Counted from the stretch's first letter, positions 24,648 to 33,615 are shown. The stretch is DNA of 64,000 nt from an uncultured Bacteroidales bacterium (GCA_900317845.1 ONII01000009.1:1-64000); one strand, 5' to 3'. Made by a program: numbers and translations. Notes: a model not told the origin generated them from the sequence alone.

Positions 24648-25065
24648 ACGCATCGTTGCCAACGAGGTCCTGCTGGAAGAAGCCGCAGCGCTCATGCAGG
24701 AAGGGCGCGACGTCACGTTCACGCCCCTGGGGAGCAGCATGCTGCCGTTCATCCGCGGCGGCAAAGACGCTGTAAGGCTGCACAAAATGGCCGATGTCAA
24801 CGTGGGAGACATGCTTTTGGTCCGCCTGGACGGCCGCTATGTGCTGCACCGCTGCATCCGCAAGGACGGAAACCAGCTCACCCTGATGGGCGACGGCAAC
24901 CTGGTGGGAACGGAAAGCTGCACCACGGACGATGTCCTGGGAACCGTCGTAGGCATTATCCGGAATGGAAAAGAACACAAACCCGGCGACGGTCGTCTCT
25001 GGCGAGGCGCCCTGAAGCCCTTTAGAAGATATATTTTAGCCATCTATAGGAGATTACCCTTATGA
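24640..25065 (+). CDS. S24/S26-type peptidase-like protein
   Basis: 141 residues from ATG 24640. The signature FTPLGSSMLPFIRGG has the S26 nucleophile Ser, and VGDMLLVRLDGRYVLHRCI matches the second conserved box. The general-base Lys expected near RLDGRYVLHR is not obvious, so it may be an Arg/Lys variant. There is no N-terminal membrane anchor, unlike a true signal peptidase. It may cleave the leader of a peptide handled by the neighbouring ABC exporter. Overlaps the next gene by 4 bp. Confidence 0.7.
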   Translation: MDKRIVANEVLLEEAAALMQEGRDVTFTPLGSSMLPFIRGGKDAVRLHKMADVNVGDMLLVRLDGRYVLHRCIRKDGNQLTLMGDGNLVGTESCTTDDVLGTVVGIIRNGKEHKPGDGRLWRGALKPFRRYILAIYRRLPL

Positions 25066-25331
25066 AGATTAAAGACGGATTCATCCTGCGCTCCATCTGC
25101 GGAGAATTCATTGTGGTAGGCGAAGGCCTGGCCCAGGTGAACTTTAACAAAATGCTCTCCCTGAACGAGAGCGCCGCCTACCTTTGGAAAGAGGTAGAAG
25201 GCAAGGAGTTCACCCCGGAAGACCTGGTACAACTGCTGCTGGACAAATACGACGTAAGCCGGGAACAGGCTGCGGCCGATGTCGAGAAACTCACCGCCAC
25301 CTGGGTAAAAGAAGGCGTGGTAGAAGCCTAG
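25062..25331 (+). CDS. PqqD-family peptide chaperone-like protein
   Basis: 89 residues, the normal size. Typical features are the beta-hairpin start (GFILRSICGEFIVVGEG), the conserved LNESAAYLWKEVEG and a winged-helix tail with LLDKYDVSREQAAADVEKL. PqqD domains (RREs) hold leader peptides during maturation. Here there is no radical SAM or cyclase beside it; its partners are the kinase-like, peptidase-like and ABC proteins. Confidence 0.85.
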   Translation: MKIKDGFILRSICGEFIVVGEGLAQVNFNKMLSLNESAAYLWKEVEGKEFTPEDLVQLLLDKYDVSREQAAADVEKLTATWVKEGVVEA

Positions 25332-25332
25332 C

Positions 25333-26955
25333 ATGAAGAGTCTCAAGGCCTGCGTCCGGACCATCTGGTCCCTGTCCCGTCCCGTGCGGTGGCGGGTAGC
25401 TGTTACCGTGGCGGTGGGCGCCGTGGGGGCGGCCATATCGCTGGCCTTCGTCTTCTACAGCAAAAAGCTGGTGGACATTGTCACCGGGGAAAGTCCGGCC
25501 CCGCTGGGGCCTGCCGTGGGCATCTTTATCGGCATCCTGGTACTGCAGATTGGCACCTCCCTTTTTGCCAACTGGTGGAATGCCTACAACCAGGTGAAAA
25601 CGCAGAATATCCTTCGCAAAGACCTCTTCGGCTATGTAATGAAAAGCCGATGGGACGGCCGCGAGCGCTTCCTCTCCGGGGACACCGTAAACCGCCTGGA
25701 AGAAGATATCCGCGTGGTGGCGGAACTCATCTGCGACCGCATTCCCGGCCTCATGGTAACGGTGATCCAGCTCCTTGCCGCCAGCGCGTACCTGCTTATC
25801 CTGGCCCCCAACCTGTTGTGGGTGCTCGTCATCCTGATGGGCACCGCCGTACTGGGTTCCAAGCTATTCTTCCGGCAGCTCAGGGAGCTCATGGCCAAGA
25901 TCCGCGCCCGTGAGAGCGAACTCCAGCAGCTCATGCAGGAAAGCCTGCAGCACCGGGTGCTGGTCCTCACCCTCACCAACGTAGAGCGTGTGCTGGAAAA
26001 ATTCGGCTGGCTCCAGGCCGATGTAGAGGATAATACCCGCAAACGCCTCAATTACAATGCAGTAGCGCGCGGCCTCATGTTCCTGGGCTTCCAGGCCGGC
26101 CACGCTGCCGCCTTCCTTTGGGGCGTATTCGGCATCCGCGCGGGCTCCGTCACCTACGGTACCATGACCGCCTTCCTGCAACTCGTCGGTCGGGTACAAC
26201 GGCCCATTGCCGATTTCGGCCGTCAGATTCCCGCCTTCATCACCGCCCTCACCTCGGTGGAGCGCCTGATGGACCTTCAGGAACTGGAGCCAGAACCCCT
26301 AAAAGAACCGGTGATGCTTTCAGGAGCCCCCACCATCACCCTCTCCCACGTAACGTACAGCTATCCGGGCGTCTCGGAGCCCGTGCTCAAGGACTTGTCC
26401 TATACCTTCCCCGCCGGTCAGATGACCGCCATCGCCGGCCCCACCGGTATTGGGAAAAGCACCCTCATCCGCCTTATCTTGGGACTGCTGAAGCCCACGG
26501 AAGGACAAATTACCATTGACGATATCCCTGCCGGGAGTGCGTTAAGGGGCAATTTCATGTACATCCCGCAAGGAAATTCCCTTCTGAGCGGCACCATCCG
26601 CTCCAACCTCCTCCTGGCGGCCCCCCATGCCACGGAAGAAGACCTCCGCCAGGCCCTTGACACCGCCATGGCCCAGTTTGTCCAGGACCTTCCGCAGGGG
26701 CTGGAAACGCCTTGTGGCGAGGTAGGCAGCGGCCTCAGCGAGGGCCAGGCCCAGCGTATCGCCATCGCACGCGCCCTGCTACGTCCCGGCGGCGTGCTCA
26801 TCCTGGACGAGAGTACCTCGTCCCTGGATCCGGAAACGGAAAAACGGCTGCTGGAGAACCTCCACAGCCGTTATCACGGGAAAAAGACCCTCTTATTTAT
26901 CTCGCACCGGGAGGCCGTTACGCAGTCGGCCGATGCCACGCTGCGCCTGGACTAA
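25333..26955 (+). CDS. ABC exporter, fused membrane and ATPase domains
   Basis: 540 residues. Six membrane helices (about 20-290) precede an ATPase domain with Walker A GPTGIGKST, Q-loop YIPQGNS, signature LSEGQ (instead of LSGGQ), Walker B VLILDEST and H-loop SHRE. It lacks an N-terminal C39 peptidase domain, which fits a separate peptidase. It is the last gene of the run and ends 4 bp into the convergent lpdA. Confidence 0.9.
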   Translation: MKSLKACVRTIWSLSRPVRWRVAVTVAVGAVGAAISLAFVFYSKKLVDIVTGESPAPLGPAVGIFIGILVLQIGTSLFANWWNAYNQVKTQNILRKDLFGYVMKSRWDGRERFLSGDTVNRLEEDIRVVAELICDRIPGLMVTVIQLLAASAYLLILAPNLLWVLVILMGTAVLGSKLFFRQLRELMAKIRARESELQQLMQESLQHRVLVLTLTNVERVLEKFGWLQADVEDNTRKRLNYNAVARGLMFLGFQAGHAAAFLWGVFGIRAGSVTYGTMTAFLQLVGRVQRPIADFGRQIPAFITALTSVERLMDLQELEPEPLKEPVMLSGAPTITLSHVTYSYPGVSEPVLKDLSYTFPAGQMTAIAGPTGIGKSTLIRLILGLLKPTEGQITIDDIPAGSALRGNFMYIPQGNSLLSGTIRSNLLLAAPHATEEDLRQALDTAMAQFVQDLPQGLETPCGEVGSGLSEGQAQRIAIARALLRPGGVLILDESTSSLDPETEKRLLENLHSRYHGKKTLLFISHREAVTQSADATLRLD

Positions 26956-28304
26956 GCCCGGGCCACGGTTTCCTTCAGGATTTCTGACACAGTAGGATGC
27001 GGGAAAATCACCCGTTCCAGCTGCTCTACGCGCATGTGCTGCTCAATGGCAATGGCAGCGCCATGGATGAGTTCCGACGCCGGATTGCCCAGCATGTGCA
27101 CGCCAATCACGCAGTCGTCGCTGTCCAGCACCACCTTGCACAGCCCTTCTCCACGCTCATTCTCCGCTACAAAGCGGCCGGAAAAAGCCATGGGGAGCGA
27201 CACAGTGCGGGCGCCTTCCAACGCGCCCACGCCCGCCACCTCCGGATTCGTGTACACCACGCCCGGGACAGCGTTGTAGTGCATCTGGTCGGCAATACCC
27301 AGAATGGTATTTACCGCCACCTCCCCTTCCCGGCTGGCGGTATGGGCCAGCATGGAGAAACCGGTGACATCGCCGGCGGCATATACGCCGGGCACGCTGG
27401 TGCGCATCCGGTCATCCACCTTGATGCCATAAGGACGCCCGGCAGGATTCAGGGCAAATTCTACCCCTATATTTTCCAGGCCGATGCCCTGCAGACGGGC
27501 CCTGCGGCCAACAGAAACAAGGATTTTGTCTCCCTGTACACGGCAAGTCTCCCCTTCCGGCGTCTGGTACACCACCTCGTTCCCTTCTACGGCCACCACT
27601 TTGCAACTTAGGTGGAAGGTCACGCCTTTCTTCTCATACTGGGCCTGCAGCAGGGCGCTCAGCTCTGCATCCATGGGCCCAAGAATCTTTGGAAGCATCT
27701 CTATCACAGTTACTTGCGTGCCGATAGAATTGAAGAAGCTGGCGAACTCCATGCCAATGACCCCGCCGCCAATGACCACCAGCGAGGCGGGCTGCTCCGT
27801 GAGCTGAAGGATTTCCCGGTTGGTGACAACGGCGCCGCCCAGCCCCTCCCGAAGCCCGGGAATGGGCGGGACAACGGCCTCTGAACCCGTGCAGACGAGC
27901 ACGTTACGGGCCTCATAATCTGTATCGCCGCAGCAGAGCGTAAAGCCGGCGGCACTACGCCCGTTGATGACACCCTGGCCACTGACCACCTCTACGCCGG
28001 CATTGCGCATTTGGACCTTCACGCCGCCCACCAGCTTTTTCACCACCTTGGTCTTGCGCTTGAAGATAGCGCCAAAGTCGATGGCGCTTTCCCCCACCGT
28101 CACCCCATACCGGTCTGCATGGCGGGCCGTATCCAGCACCTTGGCACTGTACAAGAGGGTTTTGGTGGGAATGCAGCCTTCATTGAGGCACACGCCGCCC
28201 AGTTCATTCTGTTCTATCAAAAGCACCGAAAGGCCGGCCGTACCGGCTTTACCGGCAGCCACGTATCCGGCGGGGCCGCCGCCCAAAATTGCAATATCGT
28301 ACAT
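26952..28304 (-). CDS. lpdA: Dihydrolipoyl dehydrogenase
   Basis: 450 residues from ATG 28304 (MYDIAILGGGPAG, the FAD-binding glycine motif); an ATG 18 bases upstream is less typical. The redox disulfide is GGVCLNEGCIPTK, the NAD-binding site VVIGGGVIGMEFA, and the C-terminal catalytic pair HPTVSE. It regenerates lipoamide in 2-oxoacid dehydrogenase or glycine-cleavage complexes. The partner subunits are not in the window. Confidence 0.95.
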   Translation of the reverse strand: MYDIAILGGGPAGYVAAGKAGTAGLSVLLIEQNELGGVCLNEGCIPTKTLLYSAKVLDTARHADRYGVTVGESAIDFGAIFKRKTKVVKKLVGGVKVQMRNAGVEVVSGQGVINGRSAAGFTLCCGDTDYEARNVLVCTGSEAVVPPIPGLREGLGGAVVTNREILQLTEQPASLVVIGGGVIGMEFASFFNSIGTQVTVIEMLPKILGPMDAELSALLQAQYEKKGVTFHLSCKVVAVEGNEVVYQTPEGETCRVQGDKILVSVGRRARLQGIGLENIGVEFALNPAGRPYGIKVDDRMRTSVPGVYAAGDVTGFSMLAHTASREGEVAVNTILGIADQMHYNAVPGVVYTNPEVAGVGALEGARTVSLPMAFSGRFVAENERGEGLCKVVLDSDDCVIGVHMLGNPASELIHGAAIAIEQHMRVEQLERVIFPHPTVSEILKETVARA

Positions 28305-28321
28305 AGTTCTGATTTGAAACA

Positions 28322-28360
28322 CAAACTTAACGAAAATTCGGGAAATAATCCCTATTTTTG
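28322..28360. promoter_or_regulatory. Divergent -7 boxes: lpdA (-) and DUF1538 gene (+)
   Basis: CAAACTTA (28322-28329) is a minus-strand TAAGTTTG. TATTTTTG (28353-28360) is a plus-strand box only 4 nt from ATG 28365, so that message would be leaderless. Confidence 0.55.
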
Positions 28361-28364
28361 TGCC

Positions 28365-29921
28365 ATGAAAGAAACAGAAGAGATTCTACAGGACTTAAAA
28401 CGGGCGCTGCTGGAAAAACTGAAAGAGGCTCTGGTCTCCGTCATTCCGGTCATTGTGCTGGTTTTTGCCCTCTCCATAACCCCCTGGGTACAGATTACCG
28501 CCAAAGAACTGTGGATTTTCCTGGTTTCGGCCTTCTTCCTCATTTTCGGCATCGGCCTGTTCAATGTGGGGGCCGATATGGCCATGACCCCCATGGGCCA
28601 GTACATTGGCGAAGGCCTCACCAAGTCCAAAAAAATGGGCGTCCTGCTGGGTGTCAGTTTTGTGATGGGCCTCCTTATCACCATTGCAGAACCAGACCTG
28701 TCGGTGCTTGCGGGCCAGGTGGCGGCCGTCATGAACGGCTCCACCCTCATCTGGACGGTGGGTATCGGCGTAGGGCTCATGCTGCTTCTGGGGGTAGTCA
28801 AAATTGTCTTCCACCACGATCTCACCGCCATCCTTCTGTTTGGTTACATGCTGCTGTTCTGCCTGGCGGCGCTCTTGATTGAACGGGGCAACGCCCCCCT
28901 GCTGGCCCTCTCGTTCGACTCCGGCGGCGTTACCACCGGTCCCATCACCGTACCGTTCATCATGGCCCTGGGCGTGGGTATCGCCCTAACCGTAGGCGGT
29001 CACAACGCCAGTGAAAACAGCTTCGGCCTCATCGCCCTTTGCTCGCTGGGGCCCATCATCGCCGTACTGGCCCTGTCCCTGCTCTCAAAAGGGGACCTCA
29101 ACTTCACGGTGCCGGACTATTCCATAGACCAGGTGCTGGACGGCGGTCTCAAAGAGCATCTGCAGGAGACCATGTGGGATGTCGGACAATCGCTGGTACT
29201 CATTGTGGGGTCCTTTTTTGTCCTGCAGTTCACCGTCCTCAAACTGCCCTTCACCAAAATCGGCCAAATCATGTTCGGCATCATTTATACCTTCCTGGGC
29301 CTGGTGCTGTTCCTGTCGGCCGTGGAGATGTCCTTCATGCCCATCGGCTACAAAATCGGCCTGCAACTGTCGCAGCACCATGCTGGGCTCCTCATTGGTT
29401 TTGCCTTCATTATCGGCCTGGTGGTGGTTATGGCGGAACCTGCCGTGCACGTGCTCAATGCGCAGGTGAACGACATTACCGGCGGAGAAGTAACCCGGAG
29501 GCAGATGATGACCGCCTTGTCCGTGGGTGTGGGGCTTTCGATCGGCCTGTCGGTGCTTCGCGTGAAGTACGGTTTCTCCGTGCTGTATTACCTGGTGCCC
29601 GGATATCTGCTCTCGCTGGGACTGTCTTTCTTTGTTCCCAGGCTCTACACGGCCATTGCCTTTGACTCCGGCGGTGTAGCCAGCGGTCCCCTCACTTCCA
29701 GCTTTATCCTGCCCATGGTGGTGGGTGCCTGCGTCACCCTGCAAGGGGCCGGCGCCGTGCTGGACTTTGCCTTTGGCGTAGTGGCCATGGTGGCCATGAC
29801 GCCGCTTATCACCATCCAAACCCTGGGCTTCCGCTCGGTTGTGGCCGCCAGCCGGCGCAAGAAACTGGCCATGCGACGCATCATGGCCGCCGCAGACGAC
29901 CAAATCATCTACTTTGAGTAG
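28365..29921 (+). CDS. DUF1538 integral membrane transporter
   Basis: 518 residues from ATG 28365. It is an internal duplication: two halves each carry a re-entrant-like signature, FDSGGVTTGPIT (about 182) and FDSGGVASGPLT (about 432), and each half has an AEPDLSVL/AEPAVHVL motif. About twelve membrane helices. DUF1538 proteins are uncharacterised transporters. Two P-II-like genes follow within 5 bp, suggesting the transporter is gated by small-molecule sensing, as AmtB is by GlnK. The transported ion or solute is unknown. Confidence 0.85.
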   Translation: MKETEEILQDLKRALLEKLKEALVSVIPVIVLVFALSITPWVQITAKELWIFLVSAFFLIFGIGLFNVGADMAMTPMGQYIGEGLTKSKKMGVLLGVSFVMGLLITIAEPDLSVLAGQVAAVMNGSTLIWTVGIGVGLMLLLGVVKIVFHHDLTAILLFGYMLLFCLAALLIERGNAPLLALSFDSGGVTTGPITVPFIMALGVGIALTVGGHNASENSFGLIALCSLGPIIAVLALSLLSKGDLNFTVPDYSIDQVLDGGLKEHLQETMWDVGQSLVLIVGSFFVLQFTVLKLPFTKIGQIMFGIIYTFLGLVLFLSAVEMSFMPIGYKIGLQLSQHHAGLLIGFAFIIGLVVVMAEPAVHVLNAQVNDITGGEVTRRQMMTALSVGVGLSIGLSVLRVKYGFSVLYYLVPGYLLSLGLSFFVPRLYTAIAFDSGGVASGPLTSSFILPMVVGACVTLQGAGAVLDFAFGVVAMVAMTPLITIQTLGFRSVVAASRRKKLAMRRIMAAADDQIIYFE

Positions 29922-29925
29922 CGCT

Positions 29926-30297
29926 ATGGAAAATCAAAGAAATATTGCTCCCATCAAGTTGGAACTGCTCCTTGCCATTGTCCATAACAGCAAGCTGGCC
30001 TATTATTCACGGGTCATCCAGTCGCATCAGTCCAATATGCAGTTTACGGTGGCCGCCAAAGGCACCACCCACCTGATCCTGAACTACCTGGGCCTGTCGG
30101 CAGACCGTCCCAAAACGCTCATTTCCGCAGTCGTGCGCGCCGACCAAGCCGGAGAGCTTATCGACCAGCTCAAGGAGACGTTCCTCAAAGGCGGAGACTA
30201 CAAAGGCGTGGCCTTTACCGTACGGCTCAACAGCACCATCGGCGCACTGGCCTACGGCTTTTTGGCCGATGAAAGAAGTATAAAAGAACAGCAATAG
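29926..30297 (+). CDS. P-II-like regulatory protein (first of two)
   Basis: 123 residues from ATG 29926. Pattern: a start strand IKLELLLAIVHNSKL, a T-loop-like region and a C-terminal DYKGVAFTVRLNSTIGALAYGF. It resembles the P-II (GlnB/GlnK) ferredoxin-like fold but lacks the uridylylated Tyr motif of GlnB. It lies 4 bp after the DUF1538 gene. Probably binds a nucleotide and the transporter. Confidence 0.65.
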   Translation: MENQRNIAPIKLELLLAIVHNSKLAYYSRVIQSHQSNMQFTVAAKGTTHLILNYLGLSADRPKTLISAVVRADQAGELIDQLKETFLKGGDYKGVAFTVRLNSTIGALAYGFLADERSIKEQQ

Positions 30298-30301
30298 AGA
30301 T

Positions 30302-30604
30302 ATGACTCAGTATCAGCTCCTTGTCTGCATTGTGAACGCAGGCTTTTCCCAGAATGTAATGGAGGCGGCCCGCGCCGCCGGTGCCCGTGGCGGCACCATC
30401 ATCCGTGGACGCGGCTCTGCCAATCCAGAAGCGGAAGAGTTCTTCAACATCTCCATCCAGCCGGACAAAGAAGTGGTCCTGATTCTGGTCAAAAACGAGA
30501 TGAAAGACGCCGTCATGACCGCCGTCTTCAAGAACAGCGGTTTGTCTACCGACGGACAGGGCATTGCCTTCTCCCTACCGGTGGAACGTACTACTTTTGA
30601 TTAG
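30302..30604 (+). CDS. P-II family protein (second of two)
   Basis: 100 residues with clear P-II features: YQLLVCIVNAGFSQNVMEAARAAG, GARGGTIIRGRGS (B-loop/T-loop region, GGTI) and a tail AFSLPVERTT. It starts 4 bp after the first P-II-like gene. The 3' end overlaps the convergent M48 gene by 14 bp. The ligand is not predictable from sequence alone. Confidence 0.8.
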   Translation: MTQYQLLVCIVNAGFSQNVMEAARAAGARGGTIIRGRGSANPEAEEFFNISIQPDKEVVLILVKNEMKDAVMTAVFKNSGLSTDGQGIAFSLPVERTTFD

Positions 30605-31376
30605 GGCGCTTGTAGCCGTCCTGGATGCAGCGCTGGGTCAGATGCTCAATGCGCTTGCCGGTTTCCGGATGGGAACTGAACAGATTGCTCACTGGGCCAC
30701 TCTGGCTGCTGCCGGAGAGTTTTTGCATTTTCTCGAAGGACTGTACCATGGACCAGGGATTCTTCCCGGCCTCGCATAGGTAATTGTAGCCGTAATCGTC
30801 TGCCTCCGTTTCCATATCGCGGGAGAATTTGGCGTTTAGGATTACTTCTCCCAGAGCACCAAGCTGCGAATCCGTCAGGGCCGCCACCTTGTCTCCGGTG
30901 GAAGCCAAGCCCTGCAGCGCAGCAGAGGTGAGCATGGACTTTTGCATTTGCTTGCGCGTATGATGCAGCGCCACATGGCCCATCTCGTGGCCCAGGACAC
31001 CCAGAAGTTCATCGTCCGTCATCACATCCATAATGCCCGTATATACGCGGACGCTGCCGTCGGCACAGGCAAAGGCATTGATTTCGTTTTGCTGATAGAC
31101 CTTGAAATTGAGGGGGCGCTCGTTTACGCCGTCCAGGTTCTGCGTGAGCTTGCGCAGGCGTTTGGTGTACGGGCTGGATTCCGGCAGCACCTTACTCTGG
31201 GCATCCAGCTGTGTAATATACTGGTGAACATAGTCCTCCACCTGGGCATCGCTCAAGGTAAGTGCCTGAGCCACATACACACCACCCTGGAGCAGGCGGC
31301 TCTGATTCAGATTGGACACAACGCCGCAGGAAGAGAGCAGCACCACGGCGGAAAGGATACTCAAAAGCTTTTTCAT
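30591..31376 (-). CDS. M48-family metalloprotease lipoprotein (LoiP/YcaL-like)
   Basis: 261 residues. A lipoprotein signal (lipobox LLSSCGV) anchors it in the envelope. Zinc motif HEMGH in GVLGHEMGHVALHH, third ligand Glu in METEADDYG, and the late motif SSHPETGKRIEH typical of periplasmic M48 proteases. Relatives degrade misfolded outer-membrane proteins. Promoter at 31395-31425. Confidence 0.9.
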   Translation of the reverse strand: MKKLLSILSAVVLLSSCGVVSNLNQSRLLQGGVYVAQALTLSDAQVEDYVHQYITQLDAQSKVLPESSPYTKRLRKLTQNLDGVNERPLNFKVYQQNEINAFACADGSVRVYTGIMDVMTDDELLGVLGHEMGHVALHHTRKQMQKSMLTSAALQGLASTGDKVAALTDSQLGALGEVILNAKFSRDMETEADDYGYNYLCEAGKNPWSMVQSFEKMQKLSGSSQSGPVSNLFSSHPETGKRIEHLTQRCIQDGYKRPNQK

Positions 31377-31394
31377 AGGTCACACAATTTGTAT

Positions 31395-31425
31395 CAAAGA
31401 TACGGGATTCCCCTCAGAAAAACAA
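31395..31425 (-). promoter_or_regulatory. -33/-7 promoter of the M48 lipoprotein gene
   Basis: Minus strand: TTG (31425-31423), 20 bp, TATCTTTG (31402-31395). Confidence 0.65.
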
Positions 31426-31427
31426 AA

Positions 31428-31455
31428 AAGGGTCGACGAAAAAACGCCGACCCTT
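31428..31455 (-). terminator. Rho-independent terminator of the nucleobase operon
   Basis: AAGGGTCG (31428-31435) pairs with CGACCCTT (31448-31455). On the minus strand the stem is followed by TTTTTTGTTTTT, a strong U tract. Confidence 0.85.
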
Positions 31456-31472
31456 CCATGTATTTTCTATTT

Positions 31473-32804
31473 TTATATAAAAATATATTTACAGATAAAT
31501 AGCGCCGCAAGAATCCACATGGTAATGGAAATATCCTTGAAGCGGCCGGCCACGGCGTGGCAGAGCACGTAGGAAATCACGCCCAGGAGGATACCGTCGG
31601 AGATGCTGTAGGCAAGGGGCATCATAATGAGGGTGACGAAGGCCGGAATGGCCTTGCAATAGTCGTCCCAGTGGATGCGGGTGACGGAGTGCATCATCAT
31701 CACGCCCACAATGATGAGGGCCGGAGCCGTGGCAGCACCCGGAATGGCCAGGAACAGCGGGCTGAAGAACAGGGCCAGGGCAAAGCAAACGGCCGTAGAG
31801 AAGGCTGTGAGGCCGGTACGGCCACCCTCTCCCACGCCGGAAGCGCTCTCCACATACGTAGTGGTGGTGGAAGTACCCAGGCAGGCACCGCACACCGTGC
31901 CGATAGAATCGGCCAGGAACATCTGCTCCATACCGGGGATGTCGTCCCGGCGGTTGCCTTCCGGTACCAGACCGGCGCCCTGGTGCACACCGATAATGGT
32001 GCCCATGGTGTCGAACATGTCAATGAACAGGAAGGTGAAAACCACTACCAGCATATCCAGGGTGAGGATATTGTGCCACTCGAACTGGAAGGCGATGGGC
32101 TTCACGGAATCCGGCAGGGAAACAACGCCGTTCAGCTTGGTGATGGCCTCCCCCGTTGCCGGGTCCTTGATCACCAGGCCCAGCAGCGTGGTGGCCAGGA
32201 TGCCCCACAGCATGCCGCCGCGGACTTTGGCCATCACCAGACCGGCCGTAATAAAGAGGCCGATCAGGCCCAGCAGGGCCTTTCCTTCGGTGATATGGCC
32301 CAGAGATACCAGCGTAGCGTCGTTATTGACAATGATACCGGCATTCTGCAGGCCGATGAACGCAATGAACAGGCCAATGCCGGCGCCGATGGCTTTTTTC
32401 AGGGTACCCGGAATGGCGTTGATGAGCCAGGTGCGCACCTTGGTGAGTGTCAGGATAATGAAAAGCACACCTTCAAGAAGCACCGCCGTAAGAGCGAACT
32501 GCCAGGAGTAGCCCATGCCCAGGCAAACCGTGTACACGAAGAAGGCGTTCAGGCCCATGCCCGGAGCCAGGGCAAAGGGCTTTTTGGCATACAGGCCCAT
32601 CACAAGCGTGCCGATAATGGCCGCAAGCGCTGTAGCAGTGAATACCGCTCCGCCGGGCATGCCGGGGAGAGCGCTGAAGATACCCGGGTTCACGGCCAGG
32701 ATATAGGCCATGGTAAGGAAAGTAGTGATACCGGCCAGAATCTCGGTACGTACGCTGTGCTTCGAGGAGTCGAAGCCAAAAAGCTTTTCGAATGCAGGTT
32801 TCAT
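31473..32804 (-). CDS. AzgA-type purine permease (NCS2 family)
   Basis: 443 residues, 12 or more helices. The start (LFGFDSSKHSVRTEILAGITTFLTM is the pattern) and PFALAPGMGLNAFFVYTV are signatures of AzgA/PbuG/GhxP adenine, guanine or hypoxanthine permeases driven by protons. Downstream of the outer-membrane channel gene by 18 bp; third gene of a nucleobase uptake operon ending in a strong terminator. Confidence 0.9.
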   Translation of the reverse strand: MKPAFEKLFGFDSSKHSVRTEILAGITTFLTMAYILAVNPGIFSALPGMPGGAVFTATALAAIIGTLVMGLYAKKPFALAPGMGLNAFFVYTVCLGMGYSWQFALTAVLLEGVLFIILTLTKVRTWLINAIPGTLKKAIGAGIGLFIAFIGLQNAGIIVNNDATLVSLGHITEGKALLGLIGLFITAGLVMAKVRGGMLWGILATTLLGLVIKDPATGEAITKLNGVVSLPDSVKPIAFQFEWHNILTLDMLVVVFTFLFIDMFDTMGTIIGVHQGAGLVPEGNRRDDIPGMEQMFLADSIGTVCGACLGTSTTTTYVESASGVGEGGRTGLTAFSTAVCFALALFFSPLFLAIPGAATAPALIIVGVMMMHSVTRIHWDDYCKAIPAFVTLIMMPLAYSISDGILLGVISYVLCHAVAGRFKDISITMWILAALFICKYIFI

Positions 32805-32822
32805 GGAACGTTTCCTCCTATA

Positions 32823-33584
32823 TTAGAACACCCACTTTACACCCAGGCAGGGACGGGCCCAGAAGCCTCTTGCGGAACCAAAGTCAAAGGAGAGTTCCAC
32901 CTCGCCGCCCACATTCAGGTTGGGAACGCCGAACCACTGACCCACGGCATACCAGAGCTGCGGCTCGGAGATGAACACCACGTGGGAAACCTCGGGATTG
33001 GCCAGGGCATTGCCGCTGGCATCCGTGAACAGCAGGTGGTCCTGCCACCAGAAATCGGCAAAACCGCTGAAGGTCAGGCCCTTGGCACCAAAGAGGTCAC
33101 GCAGGCCCCACACCACGGTGAACTGCATGGGAACCAGGCTCTTGAAACCGGGATTGTCCCGATAGTCAATCCATTTGTAGAGCACCTTCAGGTTGAGCGT
33201 GTTCCTGTAGTCCTTGCTGTGGAAGAAATAGTCTAGACCGGCCAGCACGGCGTTGTTGATGGCATACTTGTTATAGATACCGCCGTTGTACTCGATATGC
33301 GCGCTCAGGCCGCCCATTTTGGTGTTCTGCCAGAAGTTCAGGCAGCGGGCAATCTCCATGTAGGTTCCGTTCGGGGAGAAGAGCTTGCCGTCAATACGGT
33401 TGTTGAAGTCGTGGTCCACAAAGAAGAAGGTGTTTCCCCAGTTGTCGTTGTAGAAACCTTCCACGGTGGTGGTTACGTGCTTACGGTCTTTACCGAAATC
33501 GTAGAACACCTGGATGTTGGTCTGGGCCTTGGCCACAGTGAGGGCAGCAAAAGCAATGCCCAAGGTAAGAATAGCTTTTTTCAT
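32823..33584 (-). CDS. DUF5020 / Tsx-like outer-membrane nucleoside channel
   Basis: 253 residues. A signal peptide (cleavage near TVAKAQ) leads to a 12-strand-like barrel rich in alternating aromatic residues, starting NIQVFYDFGKDRKHVTTTVEG and ending in the aromatic C-terminal residue (VKWVF) typical of outer-membrane proteins. DUF5020 is related to Tsx, the nucleoside-specific channel. Sitting between uracil and purine permease genes strongly supports nucleobase/nucleoside uptake. Confidence 0.85.
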   Translation of the reverse strand: MKKAILTLGIAFAALTVAKAQTNIQVFYDFGKDRKHVTTTVEGFYNDNWGNTFFFVDHDFNNRIDGKLFSPNGTYMEIARCLNFWQNTKMGGLSAHIEYNGGIYNKYAINNAVLAGLDYFFHSKDYRNTLNLKVLYKWIDYRDNPGFKSLVPMQFTVVWGLRDLFGAKGLTFSGFADFWWQDHLLFTDASGNALANPEVSHVVFISEPQLWYAVGQWFGVPNLNVGGEVELSFDFGSARGFWARPCLGVKWVF

Positions 33585-33615
33585 AAAACGTAGTTTATGG
33601 TGTTAATATATAAAA

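Noticed and set aside
23772-26955. Lasso-peptide cluster
   Set aside because: PqqD-like, kinase-like and ABC genes fit, but the asparagine-synthetase-like cyclase, transglutaminase-like protease and precursor are all missing.
31395-31455. Riboswitch upstream of the purine permease gene
   Set aside because: The structured sequence lies downstream of the permease on its own strand and is a plain terminator; no purine-riboswitch core is seen at 34994-35050 either.
31557-33236. 559-codon open frame on the plus strand
   Set aside because: Antisense to the purine permease and DUF5020 genes; low-complexity composition, no promoter.
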